A stretch of DNA of 28,768 bases from UBA3700 sp002372775 (GTDB taxonomy: Bacteria > Bacillota > Clostridia > Christensenellales > UBA3700). How positions within the stretch are numbered: the stretch's first letter is position 1; each line of letters opens with the position of its first letter. The DNA is taken from NCBI GenBank assembly GCA_946615965.1, contig CAMOIC010000014.1:1-28768 (forward strand), in the 5' to 3' direction. A program made the position numbers and the translations under genes. The notes below the pieces were generated by a model. That model was not told where the DNA came from. It saw only the letters and a list, made by a program, of their open reading frames with translations, and did no database searches. Below, one piece after another: positions 7,828 to 14,404 of the stretch.

Positions 7828-8735
7828 TGAATACTAAAGTTACATTTTTAGGAAAAGAATTTAAGAACCCAATCGTTCCAGCATCTGGTACATTTGGTTT
7901 TGGATATGAATTTGCAGATTTATATGACATCAACATTTTAGGTTCTATCTCAACAAAAGGAACAACGCTTGAAGCTAGATATGGTAATCCATTACCAAGA
8001 ATAGCTGAATGCCCTGCTGGTCTTATTAACTCAATCGGATTACAAAACCCAGGTTCAGACAAGGTTATATCTGAAGAACTTGTTAAACTTGGTGAAGTTT
8101 ATAAAGATCAAATTATTCAAAACATTGGTGGCCACTCAGTTCAAGAATATGTAGAAACTGTAGCAAAGTTTAATAATGTAGATAAAGTATTTGCTATTGA
8201 ATTAAACATCTCATGCCCTAACGTAAAAGGCGGCGGTATGGCTTTTGGTACAGACCCACAAGTTGCTCATGACTTAGTTAAAGCTGTTAGAGAAGTTTGC
8301 AAAAAGCCTCTAATAGTTAAGTTATCTCCAAATGTTACAGATATTGTTAAAATGGCAAAAGCAGTAGAAAGCGCCGGTGCTGATGCAATATCTTTAATTA
8401 ATACAATGGTTGGTATGAGAATAAACTTGAAGACTGGCGCTCCAATTATTGCAGTAACAAAAGGTGGATACTCAGGCCCTGGAATATTCCCTGTAGCTTT
8501 AAGAATGGTATACGAAGTATCTCATAACGTTTCAATACCAGTTATTGGTATGGGCGGTGTTACTAACGCATACGAAGTATTAGAAATGATGTATGCTGGC
8601 GCATCTTTAGTTATGATTGGTGCTCAAAACTTAGTAGACCCATATGCTTGTAAAAAGATAATCGAACAACTACCTCAAGTTATGGAGGAGTATAATATAA
8701 CAGATTTAAATTCAATAATAGGAAGGACAAAATAA
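7827..8735 (+). CDS. pyrD: Dihydroorotate dehydrogenase, class 1B catalytic subunit
   Basis: PyrD oxidises dihydroorotate to orotate with FMN. The 302-residue cytosolic protein carries the class 1 catalytic cysteine at residue 130 in NISCPNVKGGG, the same residue number as in the well-studied lactococcal class 1B enzyme. It also has FMN-phosphate loops in GGYSGPGIFP and IGMGGV. Class 1B assignment rests on the catalytic Cys together with the adjacent pyrK, which makes this the NAD-linked heterotetrameric form. There is no membrane segment, so it is not the quinone-linked class 2 enzyme. Confidence 0.97.
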   Translation: MNTKVTFLGKEFKNPIVPASGTFGFGYEFADLYDINILGSISTKGTTLEARYGNPLPRIAECPAGLINSIGLQNPGSDKVISEELVKLGEVYKDQIIQNIGGHSVQEYVETVAKFNNVDKVFAIELNISCPNVKGGGMAFGTDPQVAHDLVKAVREVCKKPLIVKLSPNVTDIVKMAKAVESAGADAISLINTMVGMRINLKTGAPIIAVTKGGYSGPGIFPVALRMVYEVSHNVSIPVIGMGGVTNAYEVLEMMYAGASLVMIGAQNLVDPYACKKIIEQLPQVMEEYNITDLNSIIGRTK

Positions 8736-9422
8736 ATGAGAGATGTAATTATTGCATGCGATTTTAAAAATCAAGAAGATTTATTCAACTTTTTAAAGCC
8801 TTTTGAAGGTATGAATCCATATTTAAAAATCGGTATGGAAATCTTCTATAAGGAAGGCCCACAATTAGTTAAGAAGTTACATGAAATGGGATTTAAGATT
8901 TTCTTAGATTTAAAACTACATGACATTCCTAACACTGTTGAAAAGGCAATGAAGAATATTGCTGAACTAGGTGTTGAGATTACTAACGTTCATGCAGCTG
9001 GTGGTATTAACATGATGGCTGCTGCTCGTCGTGGACTTGATTCTACAGAACAAGGCAAAAAGACTGAACTTATAGCTGTTACACAATTAACATCTATATC
9101 TCAAGAAATATTAGAAAACGAATTATTAATTAAAGAACCTCTAGCTGATGTTGTTAAGCAATATGCTTTAAACGCAAAGGCTGCTGGATTACAAGGCGTT
9201 GTATGCTCTGCTCTTGAGGCTCCAATTATTAAAGAACTTGGACTTATTAGCGTAACTCCTGGTATTAGATTTGCAGATGATTCTGTAAATGACCAAAAGA
9301 GAGTAGCAACTCCTGCTTATGCTAAAGAACTAGGTTCAACATATATCGTAGTAGGAAGAAGTATTACTGCTGCAGAAGATCCTGTAGCTGCATATAAGAG
9401 ATGTGTAAAGGAGTTTTGTTAA
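8736..9422 (+). CDS. pyrF: Orotidine 5'-phosphate decarboxylase
   Basis: PyrF decarboxylates OMP to UMP, the last step of the pathway. The 228-residue TIM-barrel protein has the catalytic D-x-K-x-x-D signature in FLDLKLHDIP (D58, K60, D63) and the C-terminal phosphate-binding VTPGIR and VVGRSIT segments. The ATG directly abuts the pyrD stop codon, with AGGAAGG about ten bases upstream inside pyrD. The length fits the shorter Bacillus-type enzyme group. Confidence 0.96.
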   Translation: MRDVIIACDFKNQEDLFNFLKPFEGMNPYLKIGMEIFYKEGPQLVKKLHEMGFKIFLDLKLHDIPNTVEKAMKNIAELGVEITNVHAAGGINMMAAARRGLDSTEQGKKTELIAVTQLTSISQEILENELLIKEPLADVVKQYALNAKAAGLQGVVCSALEAPIIKELGLISVTPGIRFADDSVNDQKRVATPAYAKELGSTYIVVGRSITAAEDPVAAYKRCVKEFC

Positions 9423-9423
9423 T

Positions 9424-10065
9424 ATGGAAAATAAATTAGCTGTTGAAGTTGCAAAGAATTTATTAAAGATTAAAGCTGTATTCTTAAAGCCAAATGATCC
9501 ATTTACATGGGCATCTGGTATTAAGTCACCTATTTATTGTGATAATAGATTAACTTTATCTTACCCAGAAGTAAGAAAGGTTGTTGAGAATGGTCTTGCT
9601 GAAACAATTAAGACATTCTACCCTACATGTGAAGTTGTTATTGGTACATCTACAGCAGGTATTGCTCATGCTGCATATGTTTCAGATATTTTAAATCAAC
9701 CAATGGGATATGTTAGAGGCGGCGCTAAAGACCATGGCCGTGGAAACCAAATCGAAGGTGTTGTACCAGTTGGCAAGAACGTTGTAGTTGTTGAAGATTT
9801 AATCTCTACAGCTGGTTCTGCTATTGAAGTAATTAACGTATTAAGAGAAGCTGGCGCTAACGTTCTTGGTATCGCTTCTATCTTCACTTATGGATTACAA
9901 AAAGGTATTGATAGACTTGCTGAGGCAAATGTTGAAAATCATTCTTTATCTAATTTCGAAACATTAGTTAAAGTTGCTGCTGAAGAAAACTATATCTCAG
10001 AAGCTGACATTGCTAAGATTCTAAAATTCCAAAAGAATCCATCTGACCCATCTTGGATGGACTAA
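9424..10065 (+). CDS. pyrE: Orotate phosphoribosyltransferase
   Basis: PyrE joins orotate to PRPP to give OMP. The 213-residue product has the PRPP-binding signature VVVVEDLISTAGSA (about residues 120-133) and the flexible catalytic loop YVRGGAKDHGRGNQIEG, where the essential-type Arg, Lys and His (R..AK.H) are kept. Two residues after the Arg are Gly-Gly where many homologues have Lys or Ser. AAGGAG lies inside the end of pyrF. Being last in the operon, just ahead of the terminator, matches the Bacillus order. Confidence 0.96.
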   Translation: MENKLAVEVAKNLLKIKAVFLKPNDPFTWASGIKSPIYCDNRLTLSYPEVRKVVENGLAETIKTFYPTCEVVIGTSTAGIAHAAYVSDILNQPMGYVRGGAKDHGRGNQIEGVVPVGKNVVVVEDLISTAGSAIEVINVLREAGANVLGIASIFTYGLQKGIDRLAEANVENHSLSNFETLVKVAAEENYISEADIAKILKFQKNPSDPSWMD

Positions 10066-10084
10066 TTCTTATCTAAAAGGCAAA

Positions 10085-10120
10085 AGGCTGTTAGGTTTTT
10101 CCTAGCAGCCTCATTTTTTT
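10085..10120 (+). terminator. Terminator of the pyr operon, probably bidirectional
   Basis: AGGCTGTTAGG (10085-10095) pairs with CCTAGCAGCCT (10101-10111) through an 11-bp stem with one G-U pair and a TTTTT loop, followed by a T-run at 10114-10120. On the minus strand the same stem is followed by TTTGCCTTTT. It can therefore also stop the convergent nag transcript, whose last gene ends 15 bases away. Confidence 0.9.
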
Positions 10121-10134
10121 ATTACTTGATTACA

Positions 10135-11517
10135 TTATTTAACTTCAGGTAAAGAAGCAGCAGCAATAGATTGTCCCACTCTTCTTACATATTCACTAGG
10201 CATACCAATATCTATACCCTTAAGCTCTGGAAGTTCTTTATCTATTGTTTCTTTTGCAACCTTTAAGATAATATCTCCACCAACTCCTGATGTTACTCTA
10301 CCTAGAACAAGAACATGCTTAATTGTATAATACTGTGCATAGTAGGCCAAAGAATAAGCCAAATAAACACCTATATCTTCATATATAAGCTTTGCTCTTT
10401 CATCTCCATTATTTACTAATTCTTGGACGTATTTTAACTTCTCAGCAAGTGTTAAGGATTCATCAATCTTTATTCCTGCCATATTAGCAAGTTTAATTAC
10501 AGCATCTTGTGAGAAATACTTGCAGCCTACACCGAAATCTAGTGACCACTCATCAACCATAGATTCTTTGTTAAAATCTACAGGAACGAAAGCAAGTTCT
10601 GAAATCCAGCCATTTAAATTACCATTAGAATCAACATAGCCAACAGCCTCAGATGTACCCATAGCAATACCAACTACGTTAGTATCTTTTAAATCTAATG
10701 CGCCAGCAAGAGCTGTAACATCGCCGTCGTTTGCAACTACATAAGGGATCTTATGTCCAAGTTCTTTTTCTAATTTCTCAATAACTCTCTTATATATAAA
10801 CTTAACTTCTTCACCATATTTTTTCTTATCTACTTTTATAAATAGCGAAGAAACCATTGCTTTGTTATCTATATACACACCAGCTGAAGATATTCCTATA
10901 CCATCAACATCGCCACCCATCTTTTCAATAGCGCTTTTCATTGCATTATAGATACCATTAAAGTGATAATTAGGATCTTCATTTAATTTTGGAAGCCATA
11001 CTATTTCCTCTGAACTAATAGTTTCACCATTAACAACAGCAGATACTTTTAAATCTGAACCACCTGCGTCAAATCCAATTCTTCTACCTTCTAAGTGTCC
11101 ACCACATGGATTTGAAGAAGACTTTTCTTTTGGGATAGTGTCATAAGTACATTCGATAACCTCAACTGGAGATTCATATACTGTACTCATGAAATCATAA
11201 TCAAATGCTCTAAGGCCGCCTGGTTTATAATATGAGGCGATTTTCTCATATACGGAATGAGAGCCAGCAATATATATCTTATAGCCTCCAACGACCCATA
11301 AGATTGTCTTAATTACTCTCTCAACAATAAAATTGTTTCTTTCATCGTCTACACCATCTTCGAATATATCAAATTCTCTTACATAGACATATCCTTGATT
11401 TCTCTCAACGGCAATAACTAAATGTTGCTTTTTAACTTGCTTTGCAACATCTTCGTTAAACTTTCTTATTTCAACAATTGCTGGTTTATAATCTTTATCT
11501 AAATTTAGTTTTACCAT
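10135..11517 (-). CDS. ROK-family (ASKHA) sugar-kinase-like protein with an N-terminal extension
   Basis: The 460-residue protein has an N-terminal domain of about 145 residues ahead of a ROK-type ASKHA core. The phosphate-1 loop is GFDAGGSDLK (about 148-157), the catalytic-Asp region is ANDGDVTALAGA (262-273), and a phosphate-2/adenosine-type segment is GIAMGTSEA (283-291). The zinc-binding CxCGxxGC motif of classical ROK kinases is absent, and there is no obvious DNA-binding HTH. It is translationally coupled to nagA (TAATG), which suggests phosphorylation of cytosolic N-acetylglucosamine or a related amino sugar. The substrate is inferred from context only. Some ROK-like proteins are regulators, so a sensing role remains possible. 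Confidence 0.8.
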   Translation of the reverse strand: MVKLNLDKDYKPAIVEIRKFNEDVAKQVKKQHLVIAVERNQGYVYVREFDIFEDGVDDERNNFIVERVIKTILWVVGGYKIYIAGSHSVYEKIASYYKPGGLRAFDYDFMSTVYESPVEVIECTYDTIPKEKSSSNPCGGHLEGRRIGFDAGGSDLKVSAVVNGETISSEEIVWLPKLNEDPNYHFNGIYNAMKSAIEKMGGDVDGIGISSAGVYIDNKAMVSSLFIKVDKKKYGEEVKFIYKRVIEKLEKELGHKIPYVVANDGDVTALAGALDLKDTNVVGIAMGTSEAVGYVDSNGNLNGWISELAFVPVDFNKESMVDEWSLDFGVGCKYFSQDAVIKLANMAGIKIDESLTLAEKLKYVQELVNNGDERAKLIYEDIGVYLAYSLAYYAQYYTIKHVLVLGRVTSGVGGDIILKVAKETIDKELPELKGIDIGMPSEYVRRVGQSIAAASLPEVK

Positions 11518-12644
11518 TAGAACACTCTTTTTCCTAATTTATATACTTCTTTAACGTTTAAATCTTCATCCATTAAAACAACATCGGCTATCTTGCCAAC
11601 AGCAAGTTCGCCTCTATCTTTAAATCCAATACTCTTTGCAGCATTATATGAAGATACCTTTGCAAGATCGATTAATGATGCTCCTGTAATTCTTCTAACA
11701 TTTCTTATACCTTGATCGTAGTTTAGAATTGAACCAGCAAGTGGACCTGACTTTAGATATGCTGCACCATCTCTTCTGATGCAATCAAGACCAAATAGTT
11801 GGAATTCATCAAACTGAGCATGCTTTACCTTTAGTGAGTCTGTGATAATTATAAACCTATTAGGACCTACTACCTTATAGAAAGCCTTTAGTGCATCTTC
11901 ACTTACGTGGATGCAATCGCAAATAACTTCTGTATATAACTCATCAAAATACATTGCAGCAGAAACTACACCAGGGTTTCTATGATGATGTCCACTTTGA
12001 GCATTATGAGTATGAGTTACATTTGTAAGACCCATATCTATTGCTTTTTCAACATCTTTAAATGTGGCATCTGAGTGACCAACAGAACAAACGACATTTT
12101 GTTTTACTGCATTCTTTATAAACTCTAATGCTCCCTCTTTTTCTGGAGCTAGGGAGATGTCTCTTATATTTCCATTAGAATCTTTTACTAATGTATTAAA
12201 CTCTTCAATGTTTGGGTTTCTAATATAAGCTGCGTTTTGTGCACCTTTATATTTCTCATTAATATATGGACCTTCTAGGTGAATACCACCAAGAGATGGA
12301 ACGTCTTTCTTTGCATTTGCAACTACTTTGCAAACTCTATCTAGAGATTCAAAATCACTAGTTAATGTTGTTGCCAAGAATGTTGTAATACCTTCTTTAT
12401 AGAAAGCATCAGCAATAGTTTTAATACCATCCTCATCAGCATCCATAAAATCAATTCCACATGAACCATGTGTGTGAATATCAATAAAGCCAGGAAAAGC
12501 AATCTTTCCCTGGCCATTAATAACTTCATCATCGCCTACATAAGAACCACTTCTTACATCAGCAATAACACCATCTTTCATCTCGATATATCCATTTTCT
12601 ATCACGGCATCTCGAGTTACGATTTTGATGTTATTTAATATCAT
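11517..12644 (-). CDS. nagA: N-acetylglucosamine-6-phosphate deacetylase
   Basis: NagA removes acetate from GlcNAc-6-phosphate to give glucosamine-6-phosphate for NagB. The 375-residue amidohydrolase has the metal motif DIHTHG (HTH at 57-59), HLEGPYIN (E124), GHSDAT (H190), THTHNAQSGHHHRNPG (H211 onward) and the catalytic Asp in ITDS (D269). LKSGPLAGS near residue 293 is the usual substrate-loop region. AGGAG at 12654-12650 overlaps the nagB stop codon, and the gene ends by overlapping the next start. Cytoplasmic; part of amino-sugar and cell-wall recycling or host-glycan catabolism. Confidence 0.95.
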   Translation of the reverse strand: MILNNIKIVTRDAVIENGYIEMKDGVIADVRSGSYVGDDEVINGQGKIAFPGFIDIHTHGSCGIDFMDADEDGIKTIADAFYKEGITTFLATTLTSDFESLDRVCKVVANAKKDVPSLGGIHLEGPYINEKYKGAQNAAYIRNPNIEEFNTLVKDSNGNIRDISLAPEKEGALEFIKNAVKQNVVCSVGHSDATFKDVEKAIDMGLTNVTHTHNAQSGHHHRNPGVVSAAMYFDELYTEVICDCIHVSEDALKAFYKVVGPNRFIIITDSLKVKHAQFDEFQLFGLDCIRRDGAAYLKSGPLAGSILNYDQGIRNVRRITGASLIDLAKVSSYNAAKSIGFKDRGELAVGKIADVVLMDEDLNVKEVYKLGKRVF

Positions 12645-12652
12645 AAAGTCTC

Positions 12653-13378
12653 CTATTTTGTAACTTTACTATAAGCAGCCTCGTCTGCGTAAATTGTTAC
12701 ATTGTTATGTTTTTGTAAGATTGTACAAGGCCAATCTTCACTCATCTTTCCATTAATTAATTCTTTTACTGCCTCAGCCTTATTTGCACCAACAGCAATA
12801 AGAACAATTTCCTTTGCCTTCATAATAGAAGCAAGACCCATTGTTATAGCTTTTGTTGGAACATCTTCTTTCTTTGCGAAGAATCTTGCATTATCTGTTA
12901 TTGTTTGATCTGTAAGCTCAGCAATATGTGTTCCTTCATTAAATGAAGTTCCTGGTTCATTAAATGCAATATGACCATCAGAACCAATTCCTAGAATTTG
13001 GAAATCAATTCCCCCTGCTGCATCAATTGCTGCATCGTAATCTTTTGCATTCTTTTCAACATCACCAAGTCCACATGGAACTTTAGTATTGTTCTTATCT
13101 ATATCGATATGATCAAACAAATTATGATTCATAAAATATCTATATGATTGATCATTATCTTCTGTTAAGCCAATATATTCATCTAGGTTAAAACTTCTAA
13201 TGGTTTTAAATGATACTTTTCCTTCCTTGTAAGCTTCAGCTAGCTTTTTATATACACCAACTGGAGTAGAACCTGTTGCTAATCCTAAAATAGCATTCTT
13301 GTTTGAATTAACTAAATTGATAATTCTGTTGCTAACTTCATTATTGATTTCTTCAGATTTTAATACCTTAACTTCCAT
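12653..13378 (-). CDS. nagB: Glucosamine-6-phosphate deaminase
   Basis: NagB converts glucosamine-6-phosphate to fructose-6-phosphate and ammonia. The frame is open from 13384, but the second ATG (13378) is the better start because AGGAG at 13389-13385 then has a normal 6-base spacing, whereas the first ATG touches it. The 241-residue protein has the phosphate loop LATGSTPVGVY (about 33-43), SFNLDEYIG with the general-base Asp, and GIGSDGHIAFNEPG with D134, H136 and E141. The C-terminal allosteric region of the long enzymes is short here, as in Bacillus-type NagB. First gene of the nag unit. Confidence 0.95.
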   Translation of the reverse strand: MEVKVLKSEEINNEVSNRIINLVNSNKNAILGLATGSTPVGVYKKLAEAYKEGKVSFKTIRSFNLDEYIGLTEDNDQSYRYFMNHNLFDHIDIDKNNTKVPCGLGDVEKNAKDYDAAIDAAGGIDFQILGIGSDGHIAFNEPGTSFNEGTHIAELTDQTITDNARFFAKKEDVPTKAITMGLASIMKAKEIVLIAVGANKAEAVKELINGKMSEDWPCTILQKHNNVTIYADEAAYSKVTK

Positions 13379-13422
13379 AAGCATCTCCTATTCAATACCA
13401 AAATAATTCTACCATTTTGAAA

Positions 13423-13450
13423 ATACTAAATAAAGGAATAACCTAGTCAA
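13423..13450 (-). promoter_or_regulatory. Candidate nagB promoter with flanking inverted repeat
   Basis: On the minus strand TTGACT (13450-13445) and TAGTAT (13428-13423) lie 16 bases apart, about 45 bases ahead of the nagB start. ATAACC/GGTTAT and AACCTA/TAGGTT inverted repeats border the -35 side (about 13438-13475) and could be an operator or a weak hairpin after the GNAT gene. Neither is strong. Confidence 0.4.
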
Positions 13451-13467
13451 TTATATGGACAATTTGG

Positions 13468-13998
13468 TTATAGGTTGTATTCGTACAATTTAAAATCCTT
13501 TACGCCTATAATGTACTCTCTACCAAGAGTGCCTTCGCCTACATATTTAAAGCAATTTCTTTCAAATAAAGAAATAGCAGGTCTATTGTCTCCCATTATG
13601 TCGCATCTTATTGATGGAACATATTCATCTTTTGCCTTTTGCTTTATATAGTTAAGCATACTGTGAGCTACACCATTTCTTGTAAAATCTGGGTCTACTG
13701 CGAATGTATGAATAACAAAATATTGACCATCATCTAAATGAATTGTCCAATCGCCATATTTTTGATATTCGCCTTCTGGATCCCTATTTAACACAAAAGC
13801 TCCAACAATTACATCTTTATCTAAACAGATAAATTGTTCGCCCTTTGAAATAGCACTAGCTATTGTGTCCTTTGATGGATAAACTTCATAATCCCATCTT
13901 GGAAAATTAAAATGGTTATAATGCATAACATCTATAACCTTTTTATAAAACTCATTTACTGCATTTTCATCTTTTTGACTTGCTACTCTAATTTCCAT
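13468..13998 (-). CDS. GNAT-family N-acetyltransferase
   Basis: This 176-residue protein is expected to transfer an acetyl group from acetyl-CoA to an unknown amine. Motif A is visible in VIHTFAVDPDFTRNGVAHSML (about 95-115), where RNGVAH is the pyrophosphate-binding R/Q-x-x-G-x-A/G loop. The downstream segment DNRPAISLFERNCFKYVGEG is the usual motif B of the fold. The start follows AGGAAGAG with ATG at 13998-13996. It lies upstream of nagB on the same strand with an 83-base gap and may be co-transcribed, but nothing in the sequence shows a substrate, so an amino-sugar role is only a guess. Confidence 0.88.
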   Translation of the reverse strand: MEIRVASQKDENAVNEFYKKVIDVMHYNHFNFPRWDYEVYPSKDTIASAISKGEQFICLDKDVIVGAFVLNRDPEGEYQKYGDWTIHLDDGQYFVIHTFAVDPDFTRNGVAHSMLNYIKQKAKDEYVPSIRCDIMGDNRPAISLFERNCFKYVGEGTLGREYIIGVKDFKLYEYNL

Positions 13999-14087
13999 TA
14001 TCTCTTCCTATAACTGTAATTTTTCACATAAGAAAATGCTTCTAAGAAATCAGCCATTGATTCCTAAAAAATACATTTTGCAAAACC

Positions 14088-14096
14088 ATTATAGCA
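14088..14096 (-). promoter_or_regulatory. Candidate extended -10 promoter of the GNAT gene
   Basis: The minus strand reads TGCTATAAT, a consensus -10 with the TG extension, about 90 bases ahead of the GNAT start. No good -35 is spaced 17 bases away (TTGCCA sits at 13), consistent with an extended -10 promoter. ATTTTGCAAAAC (14075-14086) and TTGGCAAAA (14106-14114) flank it. Confidence 0.55.
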
Positions 14097-14105
14097 TAGA
14101 AAAGA

Positions 14106-14346
14106 TTGGCAAAACATAGGATTGTTGAATTTGCGTTTATATTTATAAATATAACTTTCTTACCCTAAATTGCCCACTCTCTATTATTTGCCAAAATTCC
14201 TTTAAATCTTGCCAAAATATAATCGACACTTTTGGCCGATTTTGTCGAATATCACACCCTTAAGGTGGCAGTTTACAAATCATTTACAAAAAATACCCCG
14301 ATTGATGTCAAATTTTGGCAAAATTCGTTGATTTTTTGGCAATGCT
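14106..14346. repeat. Array of palindromic operator-like sites (AATTTTGNCAAAATT)
   Basis: The best copy, 14311-14325, is a perfect 7-1-7 palindrome. Related copies are TTGGCAAAA at 14106-14114, TTGCCAAAAT at 14188-14197 and again at 14209-14218, the half-site TTTTGGCC at 14230-14237, and TTTTGGCAA at 14334-14342. Centres are about 82, 21, 23, 83 and 21 bases apart, close to whole helical turns, so a regulator could bind them on one face of the DNA. The regulator is unknown. Confidence 0.65.
14137..14154. repeat. 18-bp perfect AT palindrome
   Basis: TTATATTTATAAATATAA is self-complementary over 18 bases with no spacer. It lies midway between the two divergent promoters. It could be a binding site or simply AT-rich DNA. 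Confidence 0.6.
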
Positions 14347-14356
14347 TTATTAACAT
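14328..14356 (+). promoter_or_regulatory. Candidate promoter of the giant surface-protein gene
   Basis: TTGATT (14328-14333) and TAACAT (14351-14356) are 17 bases apart, each matching 4/6 of the consensus. One operator-like site ends just upstream of the -35 (14311-14325) and another lies in the spacer (14332-14346), which would suit repression by occlusion. Confidence 0.45.
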
Positions 14357-14404
14357 AGTCGAGAACTCTATAGGTGAGATTATAAAGAGTGAGAGAGGAT
14401 TACC

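Larger units (their letters stand above)
13999..14404. promoter_or_regulatory. Divergent intergenic control region with no gene
   Basis: This 406-base AT-rich gap separates the minus-strand GNAT gene from the plus-strand giant gene. It contains a minus-strand extended -10 (TGCTATAAT at 14096-14088), a plus-strand promoter candidate at 14328-14356, about six TTGCCAAAA/TTTTGGCAA motifs, an 18-bp AT palindrome at 14137-14154, a TCGACA/TGTCGA inverted repeat at 14223-14248 and a TTTACAAA direct repeat (14272-14290). A small TTG-started open frame at 14232-14477 overlaps the giant gene and has no ribosome binding site. Confidence 0.75.

Noticed and set aside
9711..9740. Gly-Gly after the Arg of the PyrE catalytic loop, where enterobacterial enzymes have Lys-Glu or Lys-Lys
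   Set aside because: The key downstream Lys, Asp and His are kept and this loop position varies in Bacillota enzymes, so loss of function is not supported.
13438..13475. Possible terminator after the GNAT gene
   Set aside because: The stems (AACCTA/TAGGTT or ATAACC/GGTTAT) are only 6 bp with loops over 20 bases and no real T-run, so read-through into nagB cannot be excluded.
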